This document shows positions 42,600 to 50,916 of a DNA stretch of 64,000 nucleotides, piece by piece. The notes beneath the pieces are model-generated. The model was not told the origin of the DNA. It ran no database searches and saw nothing but the letters and a program-made list of their open reading frames with translations. Where the stretch lies: positions 1 to 64,000 of the forward strand of contig CALCCF010000026.1 of NCBI GenBank assembly GCA_937899905.1. Reading direction: 5' to 3'. Source of the DNA: an uncultured Phycisphaeraceae bacterium. Lineage in GTDB: Bacteria > Planctomycetota > Phycisphaerae > Phycisphaerales > UBA1924. The translations under genes were made by a program, and so were the position numbers. The stretch's first letter is position 1; each line of letters starts with the position of its first letter.

Positions 42600-42797
42600 G
42601 GCGGGTAAGTGGCCCCAACTGCCGTCTTTAAAGGCGCAAAAACGGCTTATTGGCTGTTTCCAGGTTGCCAATCTACCCACTCACTATCAAGATGCTTGAG
42701 AGCTGAGCCGATTGCCCTGGTCTTTTGCAAGACCGACCTAGATGGGGTTGTGCCTATGATGTTTGGAATGTGATTGTAGGTGATTGCGAGGTATGTC

Positions 42798-43355
42798 ATG
42801 GCTAACCAGATTCGAGTGCGTCTGCGTGCGGGGGAGCACGAATTCGAAGCCGAAGGGCCGCGTGAACTCGTTGACGAATTGCTTAAGAAGTGGTGGGGGG
42901 AAGATGGCGTACCTACGCCCGCTTCCGGATCCACAGCGAGTGCACGATCAACTCCGCGCCAAACGGCAAGACGTAAGTCGTCTGCCAGGCCGACTGGGTC
43001 CGCCCGGCAGTCGGAGAAGGGCGACAAGTTCGATCCTCAGCCGATTGTAAATGGAATGCGCGACCACGATGAGTTTGAGCATTGGCAAGAACAAGTACTA
43101 GACCAGCGAGCTGGAATCAACAAGGTCATGTTGGTGAGTTGGTATGCCGACCGAGATCTCACAACGGGTGAGATTGCATCAGTATTTGCTGGGTTGGGAG
43201 TGAAGACGTCGACCTCTAGCGTGTCGAAAGCTGTCGATGCGAATCTCTCCAGTTTTCTTCAAAGCGGAGCACGCAAAAAGGGAACCATTGTCAAGTATCG
43301 GTTGACCGCCAAGGCTCGCAGAGATTTCGAGGCACAGCTAGCCAGCGATGACTGA
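42798..43355 (+). CDS. Unknown protein, first gene of a lower-GC cassette
   Basis: 185 residues from ATG 42798. Residues 1-37 (ANQIRVRLRAGEHEFEAEGPRELVDELLKKWW) form a compact alpha/beta domain of the kind found at the N-terminus of bacterial DNA-binding or sensor proteins. A low-complexity Ser/Thr/Arg linker (about 45-80) leads to a C-terminal helical domain (about 90-185: NKVMLVSWYADRDLTTGEIASVFAGLGVKTSTSSVSKAVD, LTAKARRDFEAQL) that reads like a winged helix. No family is recognised. Its codon use is clearly lower in GC than the flanks. It overlaps the next gene by eight bases. Confidence 0.65.
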   Translation: MANQIRVRLRAGEHEFEAEGPRELVDELLKKWWGEDGVPTPASGSTASARSTPRQTARRKSSARPTGSARQSEKGDKFDPQPIVNGMRDHDEFEHWQEQVLDQRAGINKVMLVSWYADRDLTTGEIASVFAGLGVKTSTSSVSKAVDANLSSFLQSGARKKGTIVKYRLTAKARRDFEAQLASDD

Positions 43356-44085
43356 TCTCGCCGATTTTGCGGGCCATCTAGCCAAAGAGAGCTTGTCGCA
43401 AGCGGACGTTGCCATCGCGCTTTTGTGGTTCAAGGATCACGAAGATTCAGGTATCTCTTCATCACCGCGTGAGCTTGCCATGTTGATGCATGAGCTGTCG
43501 CTCACCGGTATGCCGAACGTGTCTCGGCTCGGCAAGCAGCTATCCGCTCATTCAGATACTGTCCAGGGCAGTACGAAGGGCACTTACAAGCTGCGTGCAA
43601 GCAGCCGCGATCGGCTAGACGACACATACTCGCCAATACTCGGCCGGCGCAGGGTCAAGCCATCAGATTCACTGGTTCCAAGGTCGCAGTTCGCCTCGCG
43701 CCGCAAGGCATGGAGAGATCTTGTCGAGCAGATAAACGGATGCTACGACCATGGCTTTTATGATGGTGCCGCGGTACTCTGCCGCCGGCTCGTCGAAGCG
43801 CTCATTGTCGAGGTCTACAAGGCAAAGGGCTTGCAGTCTCGTATCCAGAATTCCAAGGGCGACTTCTTGATGCTCGATGGGTTGATTGGGGAATTGAGTA
43901 AGGGGCATGAAGTTCGGCTGTCGAAGTCGGCCAAGCCCGGTTTGGAGCCGATTCAACGCATCGGCAACACTGCAGCTCACTCTCCGTACCACATTACGAC
44001 TAAGCAGGACATCGACAAGGTTGATCACGTTTTACGCGTGATGATCTCCGATCTGCTCGGATTGTTGGAGGATGCCGGACAATAG
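43348..44085 (+). CDS. Unknown protein, second gene of the lower-GC cassette
   Basis: A 245-residue protein. The first 95 residues look like a helical or winged-helix domain (SLSQADVAIALLWFKDHEDSGISSSPRELAMLMHELSL). The C-terminal half is all-helical: QINGCYDHGFYDGAAVLCRRLVEALIVEVYKAKGL, IGNTAAHSPYHITTKQDIDKVDHVLRVMI. The RxxG-NxAAH-type ending is like that of HEPN/DUF4145 domains, which often have R-X4-6-H motifs. HEPN membership is a guess. Paired with the preceding gene and ending in a hairpin (44084-44107). Confidence 0.65.
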   Translation: MTDLADFAGHLAKESLSQADVAIALLWFKDHEDSGISSSPRELAMLMHELSLTGMPNVSRLGKQLSAHSDTVQGSTKGTYKLRASSRDRLDDTYSPILGRRRVKPSDSLVPRSQFASRRKAWRDLVEQINGCYDHGFYDGAAVLCRRLVEALIVEVYKAKGLQSRIQNSKGDFLMLDGLIGELSKGHEVRLSKSAKPGLEPIQRIGNTAAHSPYHITTKQDIDKVDHVLRVMISDLLGLLEDAGQ

Positions 44086-44107
44086 CGACCCCATTAGAAG
44101 GGGCGCT
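44084..44107 (+). terminator. Hairpin after the lower-GC cassette
   Basis: AGCG plus CCCC (44084-44092) pair with GGGG plus CGCT (44100-44107) around a seven-base loop, with one bulged A. It lies at the stop codon and has no T run, so termination strength is uncertain. Confidence 0.4.
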
Positions 44108-44133
44108 GGATGTACACCAATCCGATTGTGCGT

Positions 44134-45006
44134 CTACTTGGCCGTCGCCATGCCCGTCTCCACCGCCGCCTCCACCGCGTTGATGAACATCCGCAGCCCC
44201 GGCGAAGGCTCGCCGGCGAGGGCGGCGCGGTCGAGCCGCGTGTAGTGGGGGTGGCGCGTCCAGTCGAGGAAGCGGTCGGGGTGAGGCATGAGGCCAAGGA
44301 TGCGGCCGGTGGGGTCGCACACGCCTGCGATGGCGTGGGATGAGCCGTTGAAGTTGTCGACGTAGCGCAGCGGGGCCTGGCCGTGCTCGATGAGGCGGGC
44401 GGCCATCGCACTGCTCGCGACGAACCGGCCCTCGCCGTGGCCGACCGGCAGCATGAACACTCCGCTTGGGTCCTCCGCGAGGCCCTGCGTCCAGACGCAC
44501 GGGCTGCCGGCGTCGACCTCCATCCGCACCCAGCGGTCGGTGTAGCGCCCGGCCGCGTTGTCGCACAGGGCGATGGTGGGGGAGGCGGGTGTCTCGGGCC
44601 ACTCGGTGCCACTCCCCTCCGACCCATTGCCCATTGCCGATCGCCCATTGCCTTCCCCCGGCCCCGGCAGCAAGCCGATCTGCGTCAGCACCTGGAATCC
44701 GTTGCAGATGCCCAGCATCGGCACGCCGCGGGCCGCGGCTCGTCGCAGGGCGGGGTACAGCCGCTCGCGGACGAGCAGGGCCAGCACGCGGCCCGAGGCC
44801 ACGTCGTCGCCGTAGCTAAAGCCGCCGGGGAAGCCGATGACGCCGTAGCCGTCGAGGCGGTCTGGGTCCTCGGCCAGGAGGGTGATTAACTTGGTCACGT
44901 GCACCAGATCGACCTCGGCCCCGGCCAGGCGGAAGCCGCGGGCCATCTCCTCGTCGCAGTTGATGCCGGCGGCCCGGATGACCAGTGCTCGTGTCGTGGG
45001 GGACAT
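44134..45006 (-). CDS. purQ: Phosphoribosylformylglycinamidine synthase subunit PurQ
   Basis: 290 residues from ATG 45006. ALVIRAAGINCDEEMARGFRLAGAEVDLVHV opens the glutaminase subunit; the nucleophile Cys is in MLGICNGFQVL, and GHGEGRF and MPHPDRF supply the His/Asp part. GGFSYGDDVASGRVLAL is also conserved. It supplies ammonia for FGAM synthesis with PurL. Between GLLPGP and IALCDN there are about 27 extra residues of low complexity (GEGNGRSAMGNGSEG), coded by a heptamer repeat tract. purL and purS are not nearby. Confidence 0.9.
   Translation of the reverse strand: MSPTTRALVIRAAGINCDEEMARGFRLAGAEVDLVHVTKLITLLAEDPDRLDGYGVIGFPGGFSYGDDVASGRVLALLVRERLYPALRRAAARGVPMLGICNGFQVLTQIGLLPGPGEGNGRSAMGNGSEGSGTEWPETPASPTIALCDNAAGRYTDRWVRMEVDAGSPCVWTQGLAEDPSGVFMLPVGHGEGRFVASSAMAARLIEHGQAPLRYVDNFNGSSHAIAGVCDPTGRILGLMPHPDRFLDWTRHPHYTRLDRAALAGEPSPGLRMFINAVEAAVETGMATAK
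44623..44650. repeat. Heptamer short tandem repeat inside purQ
   Basis: CCCATTG, CCCATTG, CCGATCG, CCCATTG in direct succession (four seven-base units). It lies inside the coding region of purQ and accounts for a non-conserved Gly/Asn-rich insertion that keeps the frame. Confidence 0.75.
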
Positions 45007-45138
45007 GGGAGAGTGTACGTCCGGTGGCGGGGGGCTACTCGGCCGGCCATCGGGCATATCCTTGGGGCTGCCGCGAGGGGCTCGGGCCCCCGGGGATGAC
45101 TCCAGTGTGGTGTTTCGTCTGTTGAGGAGGGTGTGCGC

Positions 45139-46509
45139 ATGCCCGCAGTGTTCCCGTTCCGTGCCGTCCAGTTCAACCAGGGCAAGGGTGATGTGAGTGC
45201 GTTCATCGCGCCGCCCTACGACGTGCTCGACGCCCGCGGCAAGGAGACCCTGCTGGGCAAGAGCCCAGCCAACGTCGTCGCCGTCGACCTGCCCCACACG
45301 CCCGCCAAGGAGCTCGGCCCGCCCGAGGCCTACAGCAACGCCGCCCAGACCTACAAGGGGTGGCTCGAGAGCGGCACGCTGAGCGCGACCGATCGCCCGT
45401 GCGTGTTCGCCTATCGCCAGACCTTCGACTTCATGGGCCAGCGCTACGAGCGCAGCGGCATGGCCTGCACCGTCGAGACGCGCCCCTTCGGCCCGCGCGA
45501 GGGCGGCGGCGTGCTGCCCCACGAGCAGACCTTCAGCGGCCCCAAGCAAGACCGCTTCGCATTAATGGAAGCGAGCGCGACCCAGTTCAGCCCGATCTTC
45601 GGCCTGCACGCCGACGAAGACGGTGCCGCGACCGCGCTCATCAAGACCGTGATGGACGGCCGCGCCGCGGACATGACCGCCGAGATGGACGACGGCGTGA
45701 AGCACGAGGTCTGGACCATCGAGGACGACGAGACCATCGCCGCCTACCAGAGCGCGCTGCAGGGGGAGGACGTCTTCATCGCCGACGGCCACCACCGCTA
45801 CACGACCGCGATCAACTACCTCGCCAAGCTGCAAGAGGGCGGCAAGGACGTGCCCGAGGACCACCCCGCGCGCCGCACGATGATCGTGCTCGTGGGCATG
45901 AGCGACCCGGGCCTCGCTATCGGCGCCACCCACCGCGTGCTCGGCGGCATGAAGGACTACGACTTCGACGCGCTGACCAACGAGCTCGGCAACTTCTTCG
46001 CGCTCGACGCCGTCGGCACCGACACGTCGGCGATCGAGGCCGAGATGGAAAAGCGTTCGGGACCCGGCAAGAACGTGCTGGGGTTGATCGACCTGGCGAC
46101 CAACCAGTGCCACGTCGCGACACTGAACGCCGGCGATCCGCTGGCCGACAAGTTCGGCGACAAGCCCGAGGCCTGGCGCACGCTCGACGTCGCGCTCGTG
46201 CAGCACCTGATCGTCGAAAAGGTCTGCGAGCCGAAGTTCAACGGCGGCGAGCCCGTCAAGTGGGCCTTCCCCCACACCGTGCCCGAGGTCATGGAGATCG
46301 CCAGCGGGCAGGAGACCGGCGCTGGCGGCGGCGCGGGCTTCGCGCAGGTCGCCGTCATCGTTCGGCCCACGCCGCTCGGGGCCGTCAAGGACATCGGCGC
46401 TGCGGGCGAGCTCATGCCGCAGAAATCAACCTTCTTCTACCCGAAGCTGGCGACGGGACTCTTCATCAATCCGCTGAACAGCGAGTTGCCGGTGGGCGCG
46501 GGGGCCTAG
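45139..46509 (+). CDS. DUF1015-family protein
   Basis: 456 residues from ATG 45139 with GAGGAGG eight bases upstream. FPFRAVQFNQGKGDVSAFIAPPYDVLD is the DUF1015 opening. VFAYRQTFDFMGQRYERSGMACTVETRPFG and EQTFSGPKQDRFALMEASATQFSPIFGLHAD follow, then VFIADGHHRYTTAINYL with the conserved DGHHRY motif. The family is widespread but biochemically unassigned; ParB-like relations have been suggested for it. It ends four bases inside the convergent pyruvyltransferase gene. Confidence 0.88.
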   Translation: MPAVFPFRAVQFNQGKGDVSAFIAPPYDVLDARGKETLLGKSPANVVAVDLPHTPAKELGPPEAYSNAAQTYKGWLESGTLSATDRPCVFAYRQTFDFMGQRYERSGMACTVETRPFGPREGGGVLPHEQTFSGPKQDRFALMEASATQFSPIFGLHADEDGAATALIKTVMDGRAADMTAEMDDGVKHEVWTIEDDETIAAYQSALQGEDVFIADGHHRYTTAINYLAKLQEGGKDVPEDHPARRTMIVLVGMSDPGLAIGATHRVLGGMKDYDFDALTNELGNFFALDAVGTDTSAIEAEMEKRSGPGKNVLGLIDLATNQCHVATLNAGDPLADKFGDKPEAWRTLDVALVQHLIVEKVCEPKFNGGEPVKWAFPHTVPEVMEIASGQETGAGGGAGFAQVAVIVRPTPLGAVKDIGAAGELMPQKSTFFYPKLATGLFINPLNSELPVGAGA

Positions 46510-47378
46510 GACGCTTTCGCGTCCGCCTCAGTCGCCCAGGCACGAATCCGTTCGGCGTGTTCCTGTAGATCAGCCAGCACTCGGTCGAGCGTCGAGTCGC
46601 TGCTGAGTTGGAACCGATCCGTCGAGACGTTTGCGAGCTCGCGAACGAGCCTGCGCACGGCTCGGGCGCGCATGGGCTCTCGGAGCGCGCGGACGGCGAG
46701 CGTTCCGCCCGCGGGCGGTAGCTCAGCGAAGGCCTCCACGCGCGGGTCGACACCCAGCGCCATGGCCCAATCGAGCCACTTCAGTCCGTGGACGTGGATG
46801 CCCTCTCGCCGCCAGGCCGCCGCCGCGAACCTGGCCCACGGCACGCGTAGCGCGTCTGCCAGGATCGCGCCATGCATCGCCTCGGCGACGATCGCCTTGC
46901 ACGAGGCGATCGCATCGAGCACTTCGGTGACGTCTCCGGTCGGGTCGATGTAGCGCATGCCGAGACGCTCGGCGATGCGGGGCCACGGTGCCGCTCGAAG
47001 GCTCCCAAAGTGCGGCATCAATCCGACCGGCCCCGCGCCCGCGGCGGCATGCTCGTACCCGGGGAGCATCCGCACGGCGTACGCGGGGTCGGCGACGAAC
47101 GGCGCGCCGGTAACGCGCCCGCTGATCGGTCCACGCACGAATCGAACGTCCCAATCGTCGAGGCTCTTCGGACGGCTGAGGCCGCGAACGCCGGATCCAA
47201 AGACGATTCGGGTTCCCTCCGCATCGGGTAGACGGTCGTCCAGGATGGTCCCGATGCCAACCATGACTCCGCTGGGGCCATCGGCCGAGAAGGCCTCTGG
47301 CATGATGGCGGGCAGCAGGTGGGCATTGAGTTCATCGCCGAAGTTCCGGTCGTTCGACTTGAAGTAGAATAACTCCAT
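46506..47378 (-). CDS. Polysaccharide pyruvyltransferase family protein
   Basis: A 290-residue protein. MELFYFKSNDRNFGDELNAHLLPAI is a standard start for the PF04230 family, and ASCKAIVAEAMHGAILADALRVPWARF is the conserved C-terminal active region (EAMHGAIL corresponds to the SxRLHGxIxA motif). These enzymes add ketal pyruvate to sugars in exported polysaccharides or cell-wall polymers. It lies three bases downstream of the flippase gene and is the last gene of that pair. Confidence 0.85.
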   Translation of the reverse strand: MELFYFKSNDRNFGDELNAHLLPAIMPEAFSADGPSGVMVGIGTILDDRLPDAEGTRIVFGSGVRGLSRPKSLDDWDVRFVRGPISGRVTGAPFVADPAYAVRMLPGYEHAAAGAGPVGLMPHFGSLRAAPWPRIAERLGMRYIDPTGDVTEVLDAIASCKAIVAEAMHGAILADALRVPWARFAAAAWRREGIHVHGLKWLDWAMALGVDPRVEAFAELPPAGGTLAVRALREPMRARAVRRLVRELANVSTDRFQLSSDSTLDRVLADLQEHAERIRAWATEADAKAS

Positions 47379-47381
47379 CGC

Positions 47382-48881
47382 TCATGCCCTCCTGCGGTAA
47401 TTGCTGAGCAGCCACCGAGCCTCAGCCAACATCGCACGGCCCTGGAAGACCAGCCATACGAGAGCGATCGACACACCAAAGACCATGAGCACGACGGCAT
47501 CATGCCAGCCTTGGCCAAGCAGGACCGGGCGCAGCGAGTACAGGCCGACAGCCAGCGCGAGTGCGATGAGAAGTGGGGCCGCCGCACTCCGGAGCATTGA
47601 CGAGAGCGGCAGTGGGGTGTTGCGGACGGTCATCGCAACCAGCATCGGCGTGCGCACGAGGACCGCTCCAAGAGAGAAAGCCAGCGCCACGCCGAGGGCC
47701 CCAAAGGAGGCCCCGATGATCACCGAGAGCACGGCAAGCCCGGCATTGAGCGCCGAAAAGACGAGCAGTGCGCGAGACTTCCCTGTCGCCGTCAGCACCC
47801 AGACGCAGAGGCTCGCGATGACCTGCGTCACCGCGAGCGGCGCCAGCGCCCGAAACAATGGCACCGCTTCGGACCACTGCACGCCCGCCATGATCGCAAC
47901 GATCTCATCAGCACCGCAGAAACACAGCACGCTCACCGGCAGCGTCGCGTGGAGCGCGATACGCAGCAGCCTCGCGTGCGCACGAACGAGCGCCGGCCCA
48001 TCGTCTTGCAGACGCGCGAGCATCGGAACGGCGACGAGCCGGATTGGAGGCAAGAGACGCTCGAGTGGGAGGACGAGAAGGTGGTAGGCTCGATCGAAGA
48101 GTCCAACTACTGCGGATGAAGCCATGGTGGCTAGGACGGCATTGGGCGCGATGACGCGGACCATGTTGAAGACCGAGGCCCCCGTTAATCCCGCGCCAAA
48201 ACCCAGCATCGGGCGAACCTCCGACAGCGGCGCGGGCCTCGAAGGCGACCAGCCGCTGAGGATCCAGAGGATCGATGTGCGAGAGACCGCCGTGGCCACC
48301 GCGAGCACGACCGGGGCCCAGTATCCGAGGCCAATCGCCGCGGCGTGGATCCCGCACGCAGCCCCCAACGCCATACCACCGGTGTCGGCGATCGCCAATG
48401 GCAGGAACCGCATTCGTCGCTGGAGCATGGCCTGATGCTGGCCCGCCATGGCACCGACGATGAACATCGGAGCGCATGCGATTGCCACGCCGATCAAGCG
48501 GGGTTCATCGAACGCCAATGCGACGAGCGGGCCCAGGCCAGCGGCGACAGCCGCCGCGAGCAGCCCCAGACCCCCGTTCAGCCAGAAGAGTGTCGACACC
48601 TGCCGCTGATCGATCTCGCGAGCCTGGACGGTGGCAGCGCCGAGCCCGGCCTCATGGAAGATGTTCGCGAACGTGGCGATCACGACGAACTGGGCGAACA
48701 CGCCGACCTCATCGGGCGTGAGCAACCGCAACATGGCCGCGGTCGCCAGAAGTTGTAGGATGAACCGCAGCCCCTGAGCCGATACGGTGACAGCGCCGCC
48801 CCTCGTTGAGCGATGGCGTAGCTCTCGCCGGAGGTCCCCGTCCGATGCCCCATCCCGATTCGACGCAGCGCCACTCTTCAT
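47382..48881 (-). CDS. Oligosaccharide flippase (Wzx/MATE-like)
   Basis: 499 residues from ATG 48881 (TTG 48920 is an alternative). There are about 12-14 membrane helices. AQGLRFILQLLATAAMLRLLTPDEVGVFAQFVVI is the classical first segment of Wzx/RfbX-type flippases; GLGAATVQAREIDQRQVSTLFWLNGGLGLL is also typical. It moves lipid-linked glycan units across the inner membrane. Its 5' end overlaps the divergent glycosyltransferase gene by 37 bases if both starts are right. Confidence 0.88.
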   Translation of the reverse strand: MKSGAASNRDGASDGDLRRELRHRSTRGGAVTVSAQGLRFILQLLATAAMLRLLTPDEVGVFAQFVVIATFANIFHEAGLGAATVQAREIDQRQVSTLFWLNGGLGLLAAAVAAGLGPLVALAFDEPRLIGVAIACAPMFIVGAMAGQHQAMLQRRMRFLPLAIADTGGMALGAACGIHAAAIGLGYWAPVVLAVATAVSRTSILWILSGWSPSRPAPLSEVRPMLGFGAGLTGASVFNMVRVIAPNAVLATMASSAVVGLFDRAYHLLVLPLERLLPPIRLVAVPMLARLQDDGPALVRAHARLLRIALHATLPVSVLCFCGADEIVAIMAGVQWSEAVPLFRALAPLAVTQVIASLCVWVLTATGKSRALLVFSALNAGLAVLSVIIGASFGALGVALAFSLGAVLVRTPMLVAMTVRNTPLPLSSMLRSAAAPLLIALALAVGLYSLRPVLLGQGWHDAVVLMVFGVSIALVWLVFQGRAMLAEARWLLSNYRRRA

Positions 48882-49951
48882 CGGATGGTCGCGCCCAATC
48901 TCGAGTCCTGCTCGGACCAACCTTCGCGGACAACCCGTACACGCAGCGGCACGTCGATTCGCTGCGCAGTTTGGGCATCGATGTTCGCACGCTGGACAAT
49001 CCCGCCAGGCTGGGTGATGAGGCTACGAGTCTCGATCAGGGCGACGTCTTCCACCTCCAATGGGCGCACGTGTTCACGGCCGGCCGACACCTGCCCGCAA
49101 GCGTGCGTGGTACGCGACGGCTGCTCTCCACGCTCGACGGCATACGACGCCGAGGAATCAGGGTCGTGTGGACCGTGCACAACCTGGTACACCACGAAGC
49201 AAAGGGAGGCGCGCTTGGGCCCAAGTTCCAGATGTGGGCTATGCGACAGATCGCACGCCGCTGCAATGCGCTCATCGTGCACGGCGAGCACGGAGCCGCA
49301 CTCGTTCGCGAGCGGTACCGCGTTCCGGACGTCCCGATCGCCGTCGTCGATCATCCCTCGTTCATCGGCAGTTATCCGGCCGAAGTCTCGCAAGAGGATG
49401 CCAGGGCCGAGCTCGATCTGCCCCAAGACGCAACAGTCCTCGCGCACGTGGGCCAGCTCCGACGGTACAAGGGCGTGATCAGCCTGATCAACGCCTTCAA
49501 GCAAACCGAGCGAGACAACGCCTTCCTCCTGGTTGCGGGCCGAATCAGCGACGAGCCAACCAGACGAGCCCTCACCGAGGCCTCCGACAGTCGCATCCGG
49601 CTGCACGAGGGATTCGTCCGCGATGAGAAGCTCCAGGTCTTCTTCCGCGCCGCCGATGCCGTCGTCCTGCCATATGCGCGAGTGTTCACTTCCGGCAGCG
49701 CCGCACTCGCCGGAACGTTCGGCCGGGCCGTCATCGCGCCCAACGTGGGGTGCTTGCCCGATCAGATCGGCGACGCGGGCATCCTGTACCCGCCCGCCGA
49801 TCGCGATGCCCTGCCTTCGGCGCTTCAGCGAGCGATGGGTGATCGTGACGCGATCCGAGAGATGGGAGAGCTCGCTTGGTCCTTCGCTCAAGAACGGACA
49901 TGGGACGCGCTCGCCGAGGCCGTCGCCGCGACGTACCAATCTGGAGACTGA
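48845..49951 (+). CDS. Glycosyltransferase family 4/1 protein
   Basis: 368 residues from ATG 48845 with GGAGG upstream. The N-terminal Rossmann domain has HLQWAHVF and VVWTVHNLVHHEAKG; the C-terminal domain has LAHVGQLRRYKGVISLINAF, LHEGFVRDEKLQVFFRAADAVVLPYARVFTSGSAALAGTFGRAVIAPNVG and LPDQIGDAGILY, the GT-B donor-binding region. It transfers a sugar from a nucleotide donor to a growing surface glycan. It is divergent from the flippase gene and converges with the GT2 gene. Confidence 0.88.
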   Translation: MPHPDSTQRHSSSDGRAQSRVLLGPTFADNPYTQRHVDSLRSLGIDVRTLDNPARLGDEATSLDQGDVFHLQWAHVFTAGRHLPASVRGTRRLLSTLDGIRRRGIRVVWTVHNLVHHEAKGGALGPKFQMWAMRQIARRCNALIVHGEHGAALVRERYRVPDVPIAVVDHPSFIGSYPAEVSQEDARAELDLPQDATVLAHVGQLRRYKGVISLINAFKQTERDNAFLLVAGRISDEPTRRALTEASDSRIRLHEGFVRDEKLQVFFRAADAVVLPYARVFTSGSAALAGTFGRAVIAPNVGCLPDQIGDAGILYPPADRDALPSALQRAMGDRDAIREMGELAWSFAQERTWDALAEAVAATYQSGD

Positions 49952-49956
49952 ACGGC

Positions 49957-50916
49957 TCACTGTGCGGAAGGCCCACTCGTTGCCGGCTCACCCGTCCACT
50001 CCCCACGCCTCGACCAGACCTGTTGGTACACGCCGGGCTCTTCGCCACTGCTCCTTCCAAGCCGTCGCACCCGTTCCGCGCTGAACCGGATGAACACGCC
50101 CAGCATCGGCCCGGCATCCGCCCACCATTGCCAACCGCGGCGCCAGTGCCGGGCGTAGAGCTGGCGGCGAGCCCGAAACAGCCGCACGATCTTGTCCGGG
50201 CGTACGCGATCGGATTGGCCGCCGTAGTGCACGATGTCGGCCTCTGCCGTCACCATCGGCCGCGCGCCACGCGTGCGCGCCCGGAGGCACAGGTCGGCAT
50301 CTTCGCCGTACATGAAGAACTCGGGATCGAACCCGCCGAGCTCGTCCCAGAGGTCGCGATCGATAAGCAGCAGGCAGCCCGTCACGATGTCCACGGGCAG
50401 CTGCGCTCCATCGGGCAAGACCCCGAGCGATTCGGGATTAAGTACACGGGATCGCCTGAAGAGTCGAGACAGGCCGATCGCGGAACACAGCACGCTCCAG
50501 GGCGTCGGCCTTCGCCAGCAACTGCTCGGGTTGGGCGAGCCGTCCGCGAATCGGGTTCGGCCGCCCCAGATCCTCGCTTCCGAGTTGCGATCCGCGAACT
50601 CGACCAACGCGTCGATCGCGCCCGCATCGACGAGCGTGTCCGGGTTGAGTAGCAGCAGCCGCTCGCCGCTGGCAACTTCGCCTGCGCGGTTGTTCGCTCG
50701 CGCAAAGCCGAGGTTCTCATCCGATGCCATGAGCCGAAAACCCGGAAACGCCTTCCCAATCGCTTCGGCCGAACCATCCGACGAGTCGTTGTCCAGAACG
50801 ATCACCTCGTGGTGCGTGCGCTGCGCTCCCGAAGCGATCGTGGCCAGGCACTCCAGCGTCATCTGCCGGGTGTTGTAGCTGACCACGATGATGGAGACAC
50901 GCGGATGATCAGGCAC
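49957..50916 (-). CDS. Glycosyltransferase family 2 protein (rhamnosyltransferase-like)
   Basis: A 319-residue GT-A enzyme: VSIIVVSYNTRQMTLECLATI, VIVLDNDSSDGSAEAI, LGFARANNRAGEVASGERLLLLNPDTLVD and GGFDPEFFMYGEDADLCLRARTRG. This order, with FFMYGEDADLC, is that of WbbL-like rhamnosyltransferases. The exact sugar cannot be told. Its start overlaps the polymerase-like gene by eight bases, so it belongs to a four-gene operon running 54479 to 49957. Confidence 0.88.
   Translation of the reverse strand: MPDHPRVSIIVVSYNTRQMTLECLATIASGAQRTHHEVIVLDNDSSDGSAEAIGKAFPGFRLMASDENLGFARANNRAGEVASGERLLLLNPDTLVDAGAIDALVEFADRNSEARIWGGRTRFADGSPNPSSCWRRPTPWSVLCSAIGLSRLFRRSRVLNPESLGVLPDGAQLPVDIVTGCLLLIDRDLWDELGGFDPEFFMYGEDADLCLRARTRGARPMVTAEADIVHYGGQSDRVRPDKIVRLFRARRQLYARHWRRGWQWWADAGPMLGVFIRFSAERVRRLGRSSGEEPGVYQQVWSRRGEWTGEPATSGPSAQ

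Noticed and set aside
42426-42608. 60-codon gene over the repeat array
   Set aside because: No ribosome site, composition explained by tandem repeats; kept only as a repeat.
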